DNA from: Bryobacteraceae bacterium
GTDB taxonomy: Bacteria > Acidobacteriota > Terriglobia > Bryobacterales > Bryobacteraceae
Assembly (NCBI GenBank): GCA_026002875.1
Contig: BPGE01000001.1
Coordinates: forward strand, 2,852,001 to 2,916,000
Reading direction: 5' to 3'
DNA: 64,000 nt
Notes under the pieces: model-generated
What the model saw: the letters and a program-made list of their open reading frames with translations, nothing else
What the model was told of the DNA's origin: nothing
The model's database searches: none
In this document: positions 1 to 8,206 of the stretch, piece by piece
Position numbering within the stretch: position 1 is the first letter of the stretch
How the letters are laid out: each line of letters begins with the position of its first letter
Made by a program: the position numbers and the translations under genes

Positions 1-126
1 CGAAGGGTGCCCCTGCGACTCCACAACGGCGCGGAAGATGGTCTCGCGCTGGGGAGTCAGAGCCAGTCCGGCGGCGCGGCACCGCTGCCGGAACTCCCTG
101 ATCCTCTCCGCCACGCTGGCACGCAT
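1..126 (-). CDS. Fur-family metalloregulator, N-terminal fragment (runs off the left edge)
   Basis: An open minus-strand frame reaches base 1 with no stop, so only the first 42 codons are present. The product contains the string LALTPQRETIFRAV, the first winged-helix segment typical of Fur/PerR/Zur proteins, followed by HPS where family members have HPSA. Proteins of this family bind a metal cofactor and repress metal-uptake or peroxide-defence genes; which metal cannot be told without the C-terminal half. The ATG at 126 is chosen. An in-frame ATG at 138 would add four residues but lies inside the predicted Fur box. Neither start has a clear ribosome site. It lies downstream of the methyltransferase gene on the same strand, about 190 bp away. 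Confidence 0.75.
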   Translation of the reverse strand, partial: MRASVAERIREFRQRCRAAGLALTPQRETIFRAVVESQGHPS

Positions 127-129
127 CCG

Positions 130-142
130 GATAATCATTATC
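130..142. promoter_or_regulatory. Fur-type operator, perfect 6-1-6 inverted repeat
   Basis: GATAATCATTATC is a perfect 6-1-6 palindrome and matches the core of the classical Fur box. It sits just upstream of, or overlapping, the start of the Fur-family gene, which suggests autoregulation by blocking transcription or translation. PerR and Zur boxes share this architecture, so the metal specificity is open. Confidence 0.65.
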
Positions 143-325
143 GCACAAGAATTATTTTCCGGGCTCTCGCCCTGCGCTGCCGGGCGCACTGTTCCTCTGA
201 TGCGGGCTCCCGCGCCGCGGTTGCCGCCGCCCGGCTATGGCAGCAAGAGGCAGGGCCTATGGATGTTCCTGTCAACCCGGCATCGCGGGGACGCCGCCTG
301 GCAGGCTGTTCTGCCGCTGGAAAGG

Positions 326-1132
326 TCACCCGCGTCCGGCGCGCGCCAGAAAGACCGAGCGGCACCCGGCTGTGAACCCCGGATACCCGGGAAAGAACGG
401 CGCCGCATCCCAGCAGCGGACGGCCGAAAAACCGGCCTCCCGCAACGCCTGCCGGATCTCGTCCCGCGTCCAGCAGACCTCTTCCACCCGCTCGCGCAGC
501 CGGCGCCACAGGCGTCCTTCCCGCACGAACAGATCCACCTCGCTCCAGGCGCGCATCGCCGCGGGATCGTGTCCGTTGTGCATCGCCGCCACGACGCCCG
601 GCCGCTCGATCCAGAATTCGCCCGCCCAATACTGCTCGAAGCCCCGGCTGTGGTTCACGTCGAAGTAAAACAGCCCGCCCGGGCGGAGAGCGCGGCGCAC
701 GGCTCTGGCCGCTCGCAGCAGGTCCCGCCTCTCGGGCACATGGTTCAGCGCATCGCCCTCGCACAGGACCAGATCGACAGTCCGCGGCAGGGTGAAGGAA
801 CGCATGTCGGCGCGGATCACGCGGAGCCGCACCCCCTCGCGCCGCGCTTTCCGCCGGGCCAGACGGCACATCACCGGAGACAGATCCACCGCGAAGGTTT
901 CCAGTCCTCTCCGCGCCAGCTCGATGGCGGTCGATCCGGTTCCGCAGGCCAGATCGCAGGCTGATTCGAGCCCGTCCAGCAAGGGAAAGAGAATGTGGCG
1001 GCGCGCCGCTGCCAGCGGTTTGCGGAGCGGCTCGAGGATCTCGTCGAAATGCGTGGCGAGAGCCCTGTAGCCGGACGCCGGATGACGGGGTGGCACGCCA
1101 GGAGTATATCCCTGCCAACAAGTCCCGCGCAC
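326..1132 (-). CDS. Class I SAM-dependent methyltransferase
   Basis: The product (268 aa) has the glycine-rich SAM-binding motif DLACGTG at about residues 60-66, an acidic end to strand 2 (FAVDLS) and the post-motif ADMRSF, followed by VDLVLCEGDALNH. This is the Rossmann methyltransferase core (Methyltransf_11/25 type). The C-terminal part, with VEEVCWTRDEI and EAGFSAVRCW, resembles small-molecule methyltransferases that act on a soluble substrate. The substrate is not predictable. The GTG at 1132 gives the longest frame; a second GTG at 1099 with a weak AGGGA upstream is an alternative. Transcription is divergent from the metalloprotease, sharing a 208-bp intergenic region in which I see no convincing promoter. 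Confidence 0.8.
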   Translation of the reverse strand: MRGTCWQGYTPGVPPRHPASGYRALATHFDEILEPLRKPLAAARRHILFPLLDGLESACDLACGTGSTAIELARRGLETFAVDLSPVMCRLARRKARREGVRLRVIRADMRSFTLPRTVDLVLCEGDALNHVPERRDLLRAARAVRRALRPGGLFYFDVNHSRGFEQYWAGEFWIERPGVVAAMHNGHDPAAMRAWSEVDLFVREGRLWRRLRERVEEVCWTRDEIRQALREAGFSAVRCWDAAPFFPGYPGFTAGCRSVFLARAGRG

Positions 1133-1340
1133 TGGTTTTTCCCGCCTGCAGTCCTCGCCCGCCGTGGCGGCCAGGTACTCTTCCGCGTGCGGTACTGCAG
1201 CGCTTGCACTGATCCGGGACCGGGGAGAACTCCGGGTGAGAGCGGGAAACGCACCGAGCCACTATTCTTCCGGAGCGGCGTCTCCGATCGAATCGAGCGG
1301 GATGCCCGCGACAGGGCAGACGGAAGGGAGAGAAGCAACC

Positions 1341-3959
1341 ATGGAACTCCGGTTGGCGGGAAGAACTGCGTGGCTGGCGCTGGCAGCCGCAATCTGCGCG
1401 CTGTCGTGGGCGCAGAGCGGCAACGCTCCGCCGCAGACGAGGCGCGCCGCCCGCGAGGCCGGACTTCAGGAAAGAGCGCGGCGGCTGAACGCGGAAGTGT
1501 TATCGCTTCAGCGGACGATCCGGGAATCGGACGAGAACGGCCGCCGCGCATTGCAGCAGCGGGCTGCCGGACCGCTGCAGGCCCGCGCTCGGGCGCTTCG
1601 CGACCTCGCTCGCTCGAATCCCGCGGAAGCGCTGCGGTTCCTGCTTGACAGCCAGGCCCTCGACGCCTTGCGGACGGATTTTCCCGAGCTCGCCTCCGAG
1701 CTCGAGCAGCACGGCGAATGGGAAGGGCCCGTGGACACGCTCGTTCTCGACGGAGAGGACCTGGAAGACCACGAAGTAGTGCATCATCTCAGGCTGGACG
1801 GGGGAGAGGTTCTGGAAGTGCGGATGGCCGGCCCCGAGCCCGAAGGCATCGAGTGCGGCAGGCGGGCGCGCTTCCGCGGCGTGCGTATCGGTGAAGTCGT
1901 CGTGGCTGCCGAGGGGGAAGTGCTGGGCGCGCCGGACGCGAAAGCGGCGGCGGAAGGCCGCACCGCCGCCGCTGCCTGCGGCCCGAGGGGCCAGCAGAAC
2001 ATCGCTGTCCTTCTTGTGACGTTCCCGGGTGTCGCCGCACCCTCCGGCGTCACGCCGGCCTCGGTTCACACCATGCTGTTCGGCACGGCCGGCCGCAGCC
2101 TCCACGGCTACTGGAACGAGGCCTCTTACGGGCAGACGTCCGCGTCGGGAACCGTGCTGGGCTGGTACACGCTCGACCGCGTCTATACCTGCGACGAGTA
2201 TTACGCGATGCGCAGCGCCGCCATCGCGGCTGCCGACGCCGACATTGACTTCCGCAATTACAACCGGCTGTTCATCATCTTTCCGAATCCGGGCGGTTGT
2301 TCCTGGGCCGGCATCTCCAACGTCGGCTGCAGCTCGTTCACTTCTGCCGACGGAACCGTTCCGGCGTCGAGTACGTGGATGCTGGCGCAATACTTTACGG
2401 GCGTTGATAATGCGGTCAGACTGGCCGCGCACGAGGGCGGCCACGCCCTTGGCCTGATGCACGCCCGTTCAAGGCGCTTCACGGGCGAGCCCCTTGCCGC
2501 TCCCGGGACGGCGGGCACGATCAGCGAATACGGGGACATCCTCTCGGCAATGGGCTCCTGGAACCTCGGCCACTACAACGTGGAACAGAAGATCCGCCTC
2601 GGCTGGCTGTCTTCGGCCAACGTCCAGCAGGTGCAGTCGGCGGGAACCTATACATTGCGCCCGCTCGAAATGCCTGCCGGCGGCGTCCAGGCTCTGCAGG
2701 TGGCGCGCGGCGGGTCGAGTAACGCCTGGCTGTGGCTTGAATACCGCCAGCCGCTCGGCAGCTACGACACCACCCTCAATCCCCAGGTGTTTACCGGCGC
2801 CCTGATCCATTACAGGGACTCCTCCACCGGCAGCTATACCGACCTGCTCGACTTCACGCCGGCGACCACCAGCTTCGGCGACGCGGCGCTGGCAGCCGGA
2901 TCCACGTGGCAGGATCCGTATACGGGACTTTCGATCTCGCCCGCTTCGCCCTCGTCTTCGGGCCTGACCGTGAACATCTCGTACGCCTCGTCGCCCTGCG
3001 CGGAAGCGCCCCCGTCCCTGTCGCTTTCTCCGCCGAACCCGAGCGCCCAGCCCGGCGGCAGCGTTTCCTACACCCTGACGTTGAGAAACAACGACTCCTC
3101 CACATGCGGGTCGCGCGCCTTCAGCCTGTCCTCGACGCTGCCGCAGGGTTGGACGACCACGTTCTCCCAGTCATCCGTCACGCTGGCGCCGGGCCAGTCG
3201 GCCAACGTGACGATGACCAAGAGCGTGCCAGCCTCCGCCTCGCCAGCCACCTATCAGGTCAACGCCGTCGCGCAGTCGCAGTCTGCGTCTGTGACGGCCA
3301 CCGCCAGCCTGACCGTCGCTGCGGCGTGCAGCATGGCTGCGCCCACGCTTTCCCTGTCACCCTCGAACCCGAGCGCGCAACCCGGATCGAGCGTGACCTA
3401 CACGGTGTCGATCCGGAACAACGACCCATCGAGCTGCAGTGCGCGTTCGTTCAGCCTTTCTTCCACGCTGCCGCAGGGCTGGACGACGGCCTTCTCTTCG
3501 GCTTCCGTCACGCTGGCGCCCGGCCAGTCGATGAACTTGACGATGACCAAGACCGTGCCAGCCTCCGCTTCGCCATCCACCTATCAGGTGAACGCCGTGG
3601 CGCAGTCCCAGTCCGGCGCGGTTGCGGCGTCGGCTTCATTGACGGTGGTTGCACCGGCGCCGCTGTCGGTTTCTTTCAGCCAGCAGGCCGCAGCCTCAGC
3701 CGTCCGCACCTCCGTCAACCTCACGGTCCAGGTGCTCAGCGGCAGCAGCCCGGCCTCAGGCGCGACCGTCATGTTCACTCTCCGCAAGCCGGGCGGCGCG
3801 ACGGTGGTCTCCCCGCCCGTCCGGACGGACTCCAAAGGAATCGCCAGCTGGAGCTACCGCTTCCAGAACAAGGATCCAAAGGGCGTCTACACGGTGACAG
3901 CCACGGCGGCGTTCAACAACCAGACCGCCACGGCCACTTCTACGGTCACTCTGCAGTAG
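1341..3959 (+). CDS. Secreted M11 (gametolysin)-like zinc metalloprotease with tandem NEW3-type and Ig-like domains
   Basis: The ATG at 1341 follows a GGGAGAG ribosome site and opens a signal peptide (hydrophobic core to about residue 24, AQS cleavage region). Total length is 872 aa. An alpha-helical propeptide-like segment precedes the catalytic domain, which contains HEGGHALGLMH at residues 364-374, a perfect HExxHxxGxxH metzincin zinc site. A serine-rich surrounding (CSSFTSADG) and a later SAMGSWN segment may serve as the Met-turn region. From about residue 551 come two near-duplicate domains of about 110 aa (each with NPSAQPG and LPQGWTT), resembling NEW3/alpha-galactosidase-associated modules. 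An invasin-like Ig domain (TFTLRKPGG-type, about 770-872) ends the protein. It probably digests extracellular protein or glycoprotein. The family call is from motif and layout only. Confidence 0.75.
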   Translation: MELRLAGRTAWLALAAAICALSWAQSGNAPPQTRRAAREAGLQERARRLNAEVLSLQRTIRESDENGRRALQQRAAGPLQARARALRDLARSNPAEALRFLLDSQALDALRTDFPELASELEQHGEWEGPVDTLVLDGEDLEDHEVVHHLRLDGGEVLEVRMAGPEPEGIECGRRARFRGVRIGEVVVAAEGEVLGAPDAKAAAEGRTAAAACGPRGQQNIAVLLVTFPGVAAPSGVTPASVHTMLFGTAGRSLHGYWNEASYGQTSASGTVLGWYTLDRVYTCDEYYAMRSAAIAAADADIDFRNYNRLFIIFPNPGGCSWAGISNVGCSSFTSADGTVPASSTWMLAQYFTGVDNAVRLAAHEGGHALGLMHARSRRFTGEPLAAPGTAGTISEYGDILSAMGSWNLGHYNVEQKIRLGWLSSANVQQVQSAGTYTLRPLEMPAGGVQALQVARGGSSNAWLWLEYRQPLGSYDTTLNPQVFTGALIHYRDSSTGSYTDLLDFTPATTSFGDAALAAGSTWQDPYTGLSISPASPSSSGLTVNISYASSPCAEAPPSLSLSPPNPSAQPGGSVSYTLTLRNNDSSTCGSRAFSLSSTLPQGWTTTFSQSSVTLAPGQSANVTMTKSVPASASPATYQVNAVAQSQSASVTATASLTVAAACSMAAPTLSLSPSNPSAQPGSSVTYTVSIRNNDPSSCSARSFSLSSTLPQGWTTAFSSASVTLAPGQSMNLTMTKTVPASASPSTYQVNAVAQSQSGAVAASASLTVVAPAPLSVSFSQQAAASAVRTSVNLTVQVLSGSSPASGATVMFTLRKPGGATVVSPPVRTDSKGIASWSYRFQNKDPKGVYTVTATAAFNNQTATATSTVTLQ
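2994..3645 (+). repeat. Intragenic duplication of a ~330-bp NEW3-type domain
   Basis: Two consecutive segments (about 2994-3324 and 3325-3645) encode domains with nearly the same residues: both have LSLSP-NPSAQPG, RNND, FSLSSTLPQGWTT, SVTLAPGQS, MTK and TYQVNAVAQSQS. The high nucleotide similarity suggests a recent tandem duplication within the metalloprotease gene. Confidence 0.8.
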
Positions 3960-3965
3960 GCGTCA

Positions 3966-4007
3966 GCTCCGCTCGCGGGCCGGCGCTGCCGGCCCGAAGC
4001 GGAGGCG
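3966..4007 (+). terminator. Hairpin terminator after the metalloprotease gene
   Basis: Just after the stop codon, GGGCCGGC (3977-3984) pairs perfectly with GCCGGCCC (3988-3995) across a 3-nt loop. The outer flanks CTCCGCT and AGCGGAGG can extend the stem. There is no U-tract, so it may act as a Rho-assisted or mRNA 3'-end hairpin. Confidence 0.5.
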
Positions 4008-4179
4008 GCCTCATTGCCCTCTTGCGGAATACCGGAGCGGATGAATTCTCTCTGCTCTGAGGGTTCCGAGCCTCGAGCGAACCGGCCTCAGGCCGCGGGA
4101 GCAGGCGGTTCCCGGCCGTGGCCTGCCGCGCCCCCCAGCAGGTTTCCCGCCGCTCTTGGGCTGAGGCTGAATCCCAACT

Positions 4180-4400
4180 GTGTCTGCCTGCGCCTGAAGA
4201 GAGGTCCCTTCGCAGCCCAGCCCTGAAGGGCGATTTCCGGGGGAGCCCATGCCCCCGGAACATCAGCAGCCGCAGAAATCGCGAAAAGGGCTGGCCGTTT
4301 GAGAGCCGCGCACGAATGCCGTCTCGCGCTTCCCGCCCGGCAGGCGATGCTCGATGCAGCCTTCGCGGGCGCTTGCCGCCCAGCCGGGCGCGCAGCCGCA
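4180..4400 (+). repeat. Solitary copy of the ~120-bp dispersed repeat (opposite orientation to the 25-27 kb array)
   Basis: The core at about 4228-4283 carries GGCGATTTCCGGGGGAGC, then ATGCCCCCGG, then CATCAGCAGCCGCAGAAATC. This is the same order of blocks found on the minus strand of the 25-27 kb array: GCGATTTCC, GGGAGC, ATG, CCGGGACATCAGCAT, AAATC. Following sequence with GCGCGGC and CGTTT blocks matches the inter-core part of the 16-kb copies more weakly. The rest of the 3960-4481 gap shows no gene. Confidence 0.5.
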
Positions 4401-4481
4401 GCCCGCTGCCCCTGCGCCCGGTGGCGTGTTTTCCGGGCTCTCCATCTTCCTGCCGTGCTACAGTCAGAACAAGAGGCTCGC

Positions 4482-4985
4482 ATGTCCCAGCCCGCGGCCC
4501 GTGAAACTCTCCGACAGCGCGGCTTCCGGCTCACGCGCCAGCGCCAGATTCTGCTCGACCTGCTCGACAAAACGGGCGCCCATCTCGACGCGGAAACTCT
4601 CTACCGGCTGGCGCACGAAAAGGACCCCAAGCTCAATCGCGTCACCGTCTACCGCACCCTCAAGATGCTGAAGGAGGGCGGACTGGTCGACGAGCTGGAC
4701 CTGATGCACCACGCCGGCGACCAGCATTACTACGAAACCCGCCGCAAGCAGGAGCACGCCCACGTCGTCTGCCTGCGTTGCGGCAAGGTGGAAGAGTTCT
4801 TCGGAGAGCCTCTGCAGAAACTCCGCCGCCAGGTGGAAAAGACCTTCGGCTTCCAGATCCTCATCGCCCGCACCGAAATCGGCGGCTACTGCGCCCACTG
4901 TCAGGTGATCCGCGCCGAGGAGATGTCGGAAACAGCCCCCCGGGAGCCCCAGCCGCGGTCCCCGCGCCGGGCCAAAGGCGCCTGA
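4482..4985 (+). CDS. Fur-family transcriptional regulator (full length)
   Basis: The ATG at 4482 follows AAGAGG and gives 167 aa. The N-terminal winged helix contains RLTRQRQILLDLL and the recognition region LNRVTVYRTLKML. The C-terminal dimerisation domain carries the metal-ligand cluster HAHVVCLRCG (C97, C100) and a second CxxC at C137/C140 (GGYCAHC). This is the structural zinc site seen in PerR, Zur and many Fur proteins, and H92/H94 belong to the regulatory site. It is a metal- or peroxide-responsive repressor; the exact class is not decidable from sequence. The tail after residue 145 is Arg/Pro-rich and poorly conserved. It is followed 56 bp later by the small membrane protein and lolA-like genes, which may be co-transcribed. 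Confidence 0.85.
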   Translation: MSQPAARETLRQRGFRLTRQRQILLDLLDKTGAHLDAETLYRLAHEKDPKLNRVTVYRTLKMLKEGGLVDELDLMHHAGDQHYYETRRKQEHAHVVCLRCGKVEEFFGEPLQKLRRQVEKTFGFQILIARTEIGGYCAHCQVIRAEEMSETAPREPQPRSPRRAKGA

Positions 4986-5041
4986 ATCGCCCCGGCTCCG
5001 TCCGCATCCAACCGGGTGCCGCCCCTTCTGCGGGTGGTAGA

Positions 5042-5392
5042 ATGAAAGCGTTGGCGATGAAGAGTCTTCTCTTCTGGGAGTTTCCGCGCGCCAGTTGGCA
5101 GTACGACGTTGTCGTCGCGCTCATCCTCGCCTTCATCTTTCTGACCCCCAGAGGATTCTTCAAGGATCAGCCCCGCCCCGCCAGCATCGTGCAGATGCCC
5201 TCCGAGCCGGGCTTGACGGCTTTCTGGCTGGAAACCTCATTGCTCAGCTCTCTCCCCGAAGAGCAGCGCCCAGCCCATGCGGCCGAACTGCTGCGGAAAC
5301 GCCTCGGACGCCCCGTCCAGGTGGTGCGCGTCGAACAGATCCATGACGCCGAAGGCGAGATCCGCGGCTTTCTGGCGCTGTCCAAGCCATGA
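5042..5392 (+). CDS. Small single-span membrane protein upstream of LolA-like gene
   Basis: This 116-aa protein has one clear membrane segment (YDVVVALILAFIFLTPRG, about residues 20-40) after a short N-terminus, then a soluble tail with LRKRLGRPVQVVRVEQIHD. I recall similar small proteins beside lolA in acidobacteria, but no function is known to me. Two starts are possible: ATG at 5042 and ATG at 5057; neither has a strong ribosome site. The stop codon overlaps the ATG of the next gene by 4 nt, so the two are translationally coupled. That suggests a role in envelope or lipoprotein handling. Confidence 0.7.
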   Translation: MKALAMKSLLFWEFPRASWQYDVVVALILAFIFLTPRGFFKDQPRPASIVQMPSEPGLTAFWLETSLLSSLPEEQRPAHAAELLRKRLGRPVQVVRVEQIHDAEGEIRGFLALSKP

Positions 5393-6066
5393 ATCAGCTC
5401 CGTCTCACTCTCTGCCTGCTCGCCGCCTGTCTGGGCGGGAGCGCCTCCCCTCTGGATGACGCTCTGGCCCGCCTGGATCGCGCCGCCGCAGGCTTCCGCG
5501 GCATGACCGCCCAGATCCGCAAGATTTCATACACGGCTCTGGTGAAGGAAACCAGCGAGGAAAGCGGACGCATCGTCCTGTACCGCCCCAAACCGAAGGA
5601 TCTGCGCATGCTGGTCGAGTTCGATCAGCCTTCCCCGCGGGCAGTGGCCTTCCAGGGCAACAAGGTGCAGCTCTATTACCCGAAGCTGATGACGGTGCAG
5701 GAATACGATCTTGGCAAGCAGGGCGGACTGGTAGACCAGTTCCTGCTGCTCGGCTTCGGAACCCCGGTCAGCGATCTGCGCCGCGCATACTCGATCCGGC
5801 ACCTGGGCGAGGAAAAGATCAACGGAGTGACTGCCGACAGGCTGGAACTTACGCCGCTGTCGCAGGAGGCTGCGCAGCATGTGCGGAACGTCGAAATCTG
5901 GGTCTCCCAGACGGACGGCATGGTTGTCCAGCAGAAGGTGAACCAGCCTTCGCGCGATTATGTGCTGGTCTCTTATTCCAGCATCCAGGTCAACCCCGCG
6001 TTGACGCCGGCGCAGGTCCGGCTCAACCTTCCCAAAGGCGTGAAAAAAGAAACGCCGCAGAGATAG
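5389..6066 (+). CDS. LolA-like outer-membrane lipoprotein carrier protein
   Basis: The product (225 aa) starts with a signal peptide (LTLCLLAACLGGSAS) and continues with the LolA-type unclosed beta-barrel pattern: an early FRGMTAQIRKISYT segment, GRIVLYRPKPKDLRMLVEFDQP, KVQLYYPKLMTVQEYDL, and a late VEIWVSQTDGMVVQQK strand. Proteins of this fold carry lipoproteins or other lipids across the periplasm. Many acidobacterial versions are annotated simply as outer-membrane lipoprotein carrier family. Start and upstream stop overlap (ATGA), so it is coupled to the small membrane protein. The following membrane protein starts 6 bp later. Confidence 0.75.
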   Translation: MNQLRLTLCLLAACLGGSASPLDDALARLDRAAAGFRGMTAQIRKISYTALVKETSEESGRIVLYRPKPKDLRMLVEFDQPSPRAVAFQGNKVQLYYPKLMTVQEYDLGKQGGLVDQFLLLGFGTPVSDLRRAYSIRHLGEEKINGVTADRLELTPLSQEAAQHVRNVEIWVSQTDGMVVQQKVNQPSRDYVLVSYSSIQVNPALTPAQVRLNLPKGVKKETPQR

Positions 6067-6072
6067 CATCCG

Positions 6073-7179
6073 ATGCATCAGACCACCAGGACGGGCGGGC
6101 AACGGCTCGCCTTTCTCGACTGGACACGCGGCCTGGCAGCGCTCATCATGCTCCAGGGCCACGTCTTCCACAGTTTCGCCGCCAAAGAGCTCCGCAACGA
6201 CGGCCCCTACGTCCTGTCCCAGTTCATCGGCGGCATCACCCCCGCGGTGTTCCTGTTCCTCACCGGCGTCACGCTCGCGTTCCTGATGGATTCCGCCTCG
6301 CGCAAGGGGTTGTCGCCCTGGCAGCGCACGTGGTCCGCGGCGCGCCGCTCCGGCTACCTGCTCCTGCTCGCCTTCCTGTTCCGCTTCCAGATGTGGTCGT
6401 TCTCCCTCGGCAAGAGCCCGTGGACGGATCTGTTCAAGGTCGACATCCTGAACTGCATGGGCCTCGGCATCATCGCTCTCAGCCCGCTGGCCATCTTCTC
6501 GACGCGGGACCGCATCCGGTTCGGCGCCGTCACCGGCCTTTTCATCGCGGGCGCGGCGCCGGTGATCAGCGCCGCCGACTGGAGCTGGGTCCACCCCTTC
6601 GCCCGCGCCTGGTTCGTTCCGGATCACAACTTCTTCTCGTTCTTCCCCTGGGCGGCGTTCATCGCCTTCGGTCTCGCCGCCGGTTCCCTGCTCCGCATCG
6701 TCGAGCCCGGCGCCATGGGCCGCATGATGGAGTGGTGGGCGCTGTTCGGCCTTGCTCTGGTGACGGGCGCGCGCTACTTCGCCAACCTGCCCTATTCCAT
6801 CTACCCGAACTCCGATTTCTGGCTCAACAGCCCCGCCCTGATTCTGATCAAGACCGGCATCATCCTGCTCATCGCCTCCTTCGCCTATCTCTGGACCACC
6901 TACGTCAACACGGGCTGGAGCTTCCTGCGCCAGCTGGGCACCACTTCGCTGCTCGTGTATTGGGTGCATACCGAGCTGGTGTACGGCAACTGGTTCTGGC
7001 GCTGGAAGGAATCGCTGACTGTTCCGCAGACCGTGGCCGCCGCCGCCTTCATCATCCTGTTGATGCTGGGCCTCAGCATTGCGCGCACGGGCTGGAAGGG
7101 CGGCCCGAGCCTGCCTGTGCTGTTGCGCCAGAAGTGGAGCGGCTGGCGGGAGCAGCCCGTGCCGCAGGCGGGAGACTGA
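6073..7179 (+). CDS. DUF1624/heparan-alpha-glucosaminide N-acetyltransferase-like membrane protein
   Basis: A 368-aa polytopic membrane protein with about ten hydrophobic segments. The N-terminus has RLAFLDWTRGLAALIMLQGHVFHSF, the signature first helix with a buried His found in DUF1624/HGSNAT and acyltransferase-3-like proteins. It is followed by GGITPAVFLFLTGVTLAFL and GYLLLLAFLFRFQ. Relatives transfer acyl groups to extracytoplasmic sugars, but the substrate here is unknown. It lies 6 bp after lolA in the same direction, so it probably belongs to an envelope operon. Its stop codon abuts, with no gap, the stop codon of the convergent pentapeptide gene. Confidence 0.75.
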   Translation: MHQTTRTGGQRLAFLDWTRGLAALIMLQGHVFHSFAAKELRNDGPYVLSQFIGGITPAVFLFLTGVTLAFLMDSASRKGLSPWQRTWSAARRSGYLLLLAFLFRFQMWSFSLGKSPWTDLFKVDILNCMGLGIIALSPLAIFSTRDRIRFGAVTGLFIAGAAPVISAADWSWVHPFARAWFVPDHNFFSFFPWAAFIAFGLAAGSLLRIVEPGAMGRMMEWWALFGLALVTGARYFANLPYSIYPNSDFWLNSPALILIKTGIILLIASFAYLWTTYVNTGWSFLRQLGTTSLLVYWVHTELVYGNWFWRWKESLTVPQTVAAAAFIILLMLGLSIARTGWKGGPSLPVLLRQKWSGWREQPVPQAGD

Positions 7180-8139
7180 TCAGCGCCCCATCCGCATCGC
7201 CGGCCCGGGCGCGCCCGAAGGCAGAATCGTGGTGTGATCCGTGCGCGCCTGCAGCAGTTGCCTCAGCGTGAGCCCCAGCGCGCCCTGCAGGTTCGCCCCC
7301 CGGAAGTCCGCCCCGGCGCACGCGGCGTCCGTGAAACGTGCGCCCTCCAGCCGGCTCCCGGCAAACTGCACGCCGGCCAGTTTCGCGCCCCGGAAATCGC
7401 AGCCGGTCAGCTGGCAGCCATGGAACGCCGCACCCGTCAGATCGGCCCCGGGGAAGCGGGCCTGCTGCAGTCCGCATTTCTGAAACTGGCAGTGCTGCAG
7501 CAGCGCGTCGTTGAACCGCGCCTGCCCGGCATGGCAGCGCAGGAAGCGGCAGAAACGCAGCGCCGCGCGATAGAACAGGGCCCGCGCGAGATCCGTCTCC
7601 GCGAACAGGCACTCCAGCAGCGCCGCCTGGTGAAACGCCGCGTCCCGCAGCACCGCGCCTGAGAAATCGGCTCTTGCGACGCGGGCCTCCATCCACCGGC
7701 TCCCGGGCGCCCTGGCTTTCTCCAGGCGGCAGTTGCCGATCACGGCGCTGCAAAGGCTGGCTGACGCGAGGCAGGCGTCGTTCAGCTGCACGCCCTCCAT
7801 CTCCGCTCCGTCCAGAACCGCGCCTGCCAGATTCGCCAGCGGGAGTTCGCACTGGTCCCACTGGCTGCCCTCCAGCCCGGCGCCATGAAGATCGGCAGCC
7901 GGAAGGTCCATCCGCAGCAGAGCGGCGCGCGCCAGCCTGGCCCGCGGCGCCCGCAGCCCGTCGATCTTCATCCCCTTCAGCCGGAACGGCTCGCCCCCCG
8001 GCTCGCCATCCAGCCAGAGACGGTGACGAAGCTCGGCTTCGCGCCACGCCGCAGCCCCCTCGACGGCAGAAAGCGCAGCCGCCCGCCCGCCGGCGGGCAG
8101 GACAGCTGCAAGATCTGCGCTGGACCGATGCTGTTCCAC
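7180..8139 (-). CDS. Pentapeptide-repeat protein
   Basis: This 319-aa protein is built largely of A(D/N)LxX-type five-residue repeats from about residue 60 to 290, for example ADLHGAGLEG, ANLAGAVLDGAEMEG, ADFSGAVLRDAAF, ADLTGAAFHGCQLTGCDF, GADFRGANLQGA. Such repeats form a right-handed square beta-helix. Biological roles vary; DNA-mimic gyrase protection is known for some, but nothing here indicates it. The start is a GTG at 8139 with AAGGCGG upstream. It lies downstream of usp on the same strand and the original gap was only about 50 bp, so the two were probably one operon before the IS inserted between them. Confidence 0.9.
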   Translation of the reverse strand: MEQHRSSADLAAVLPAGGRAAALSAVEGAAAWREAELRHRLWLDGEPGGEPFRLKGMKIDGLRAPRARLARAALLRMDLPAADLHGAGLEGSQWDQCELPLANLAGAVLDGAEMEGVQLNDACLASASLCSAVIGNCRLEKARAPGSRWMEARVARADFSGAVLRDAAFHQAALLECLFAETDLARALFYRAALRFCRFLRCHAGQARFNDALLQHCQFQKCGLQQARFPGADLTGAAFHGCQLTGCDFRGAKLAGVQFAGSRLEGARFTDAACAGADFRGANLQGALGLTLRQLLQARTDHTTILPSGAPGPAMRMGR

Positions 8140-8187
8140 CTCCGCCTTATCGGCACCCCTCTGCGCCCTTTGAAAAAAGCCCGCTTC

Positions 8188-8206
8188 CTAGCAGGTCGCT
8201 GAAAAA
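8188..8206. repeat. Left IS terminal inverted repeat with CTAG target copy
   Basis: CTAG at 8188-8191 followed by CAGGTCGCTGAAAAA. The identical string in reverse complement ends at 9511. Confidence 0.95.
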
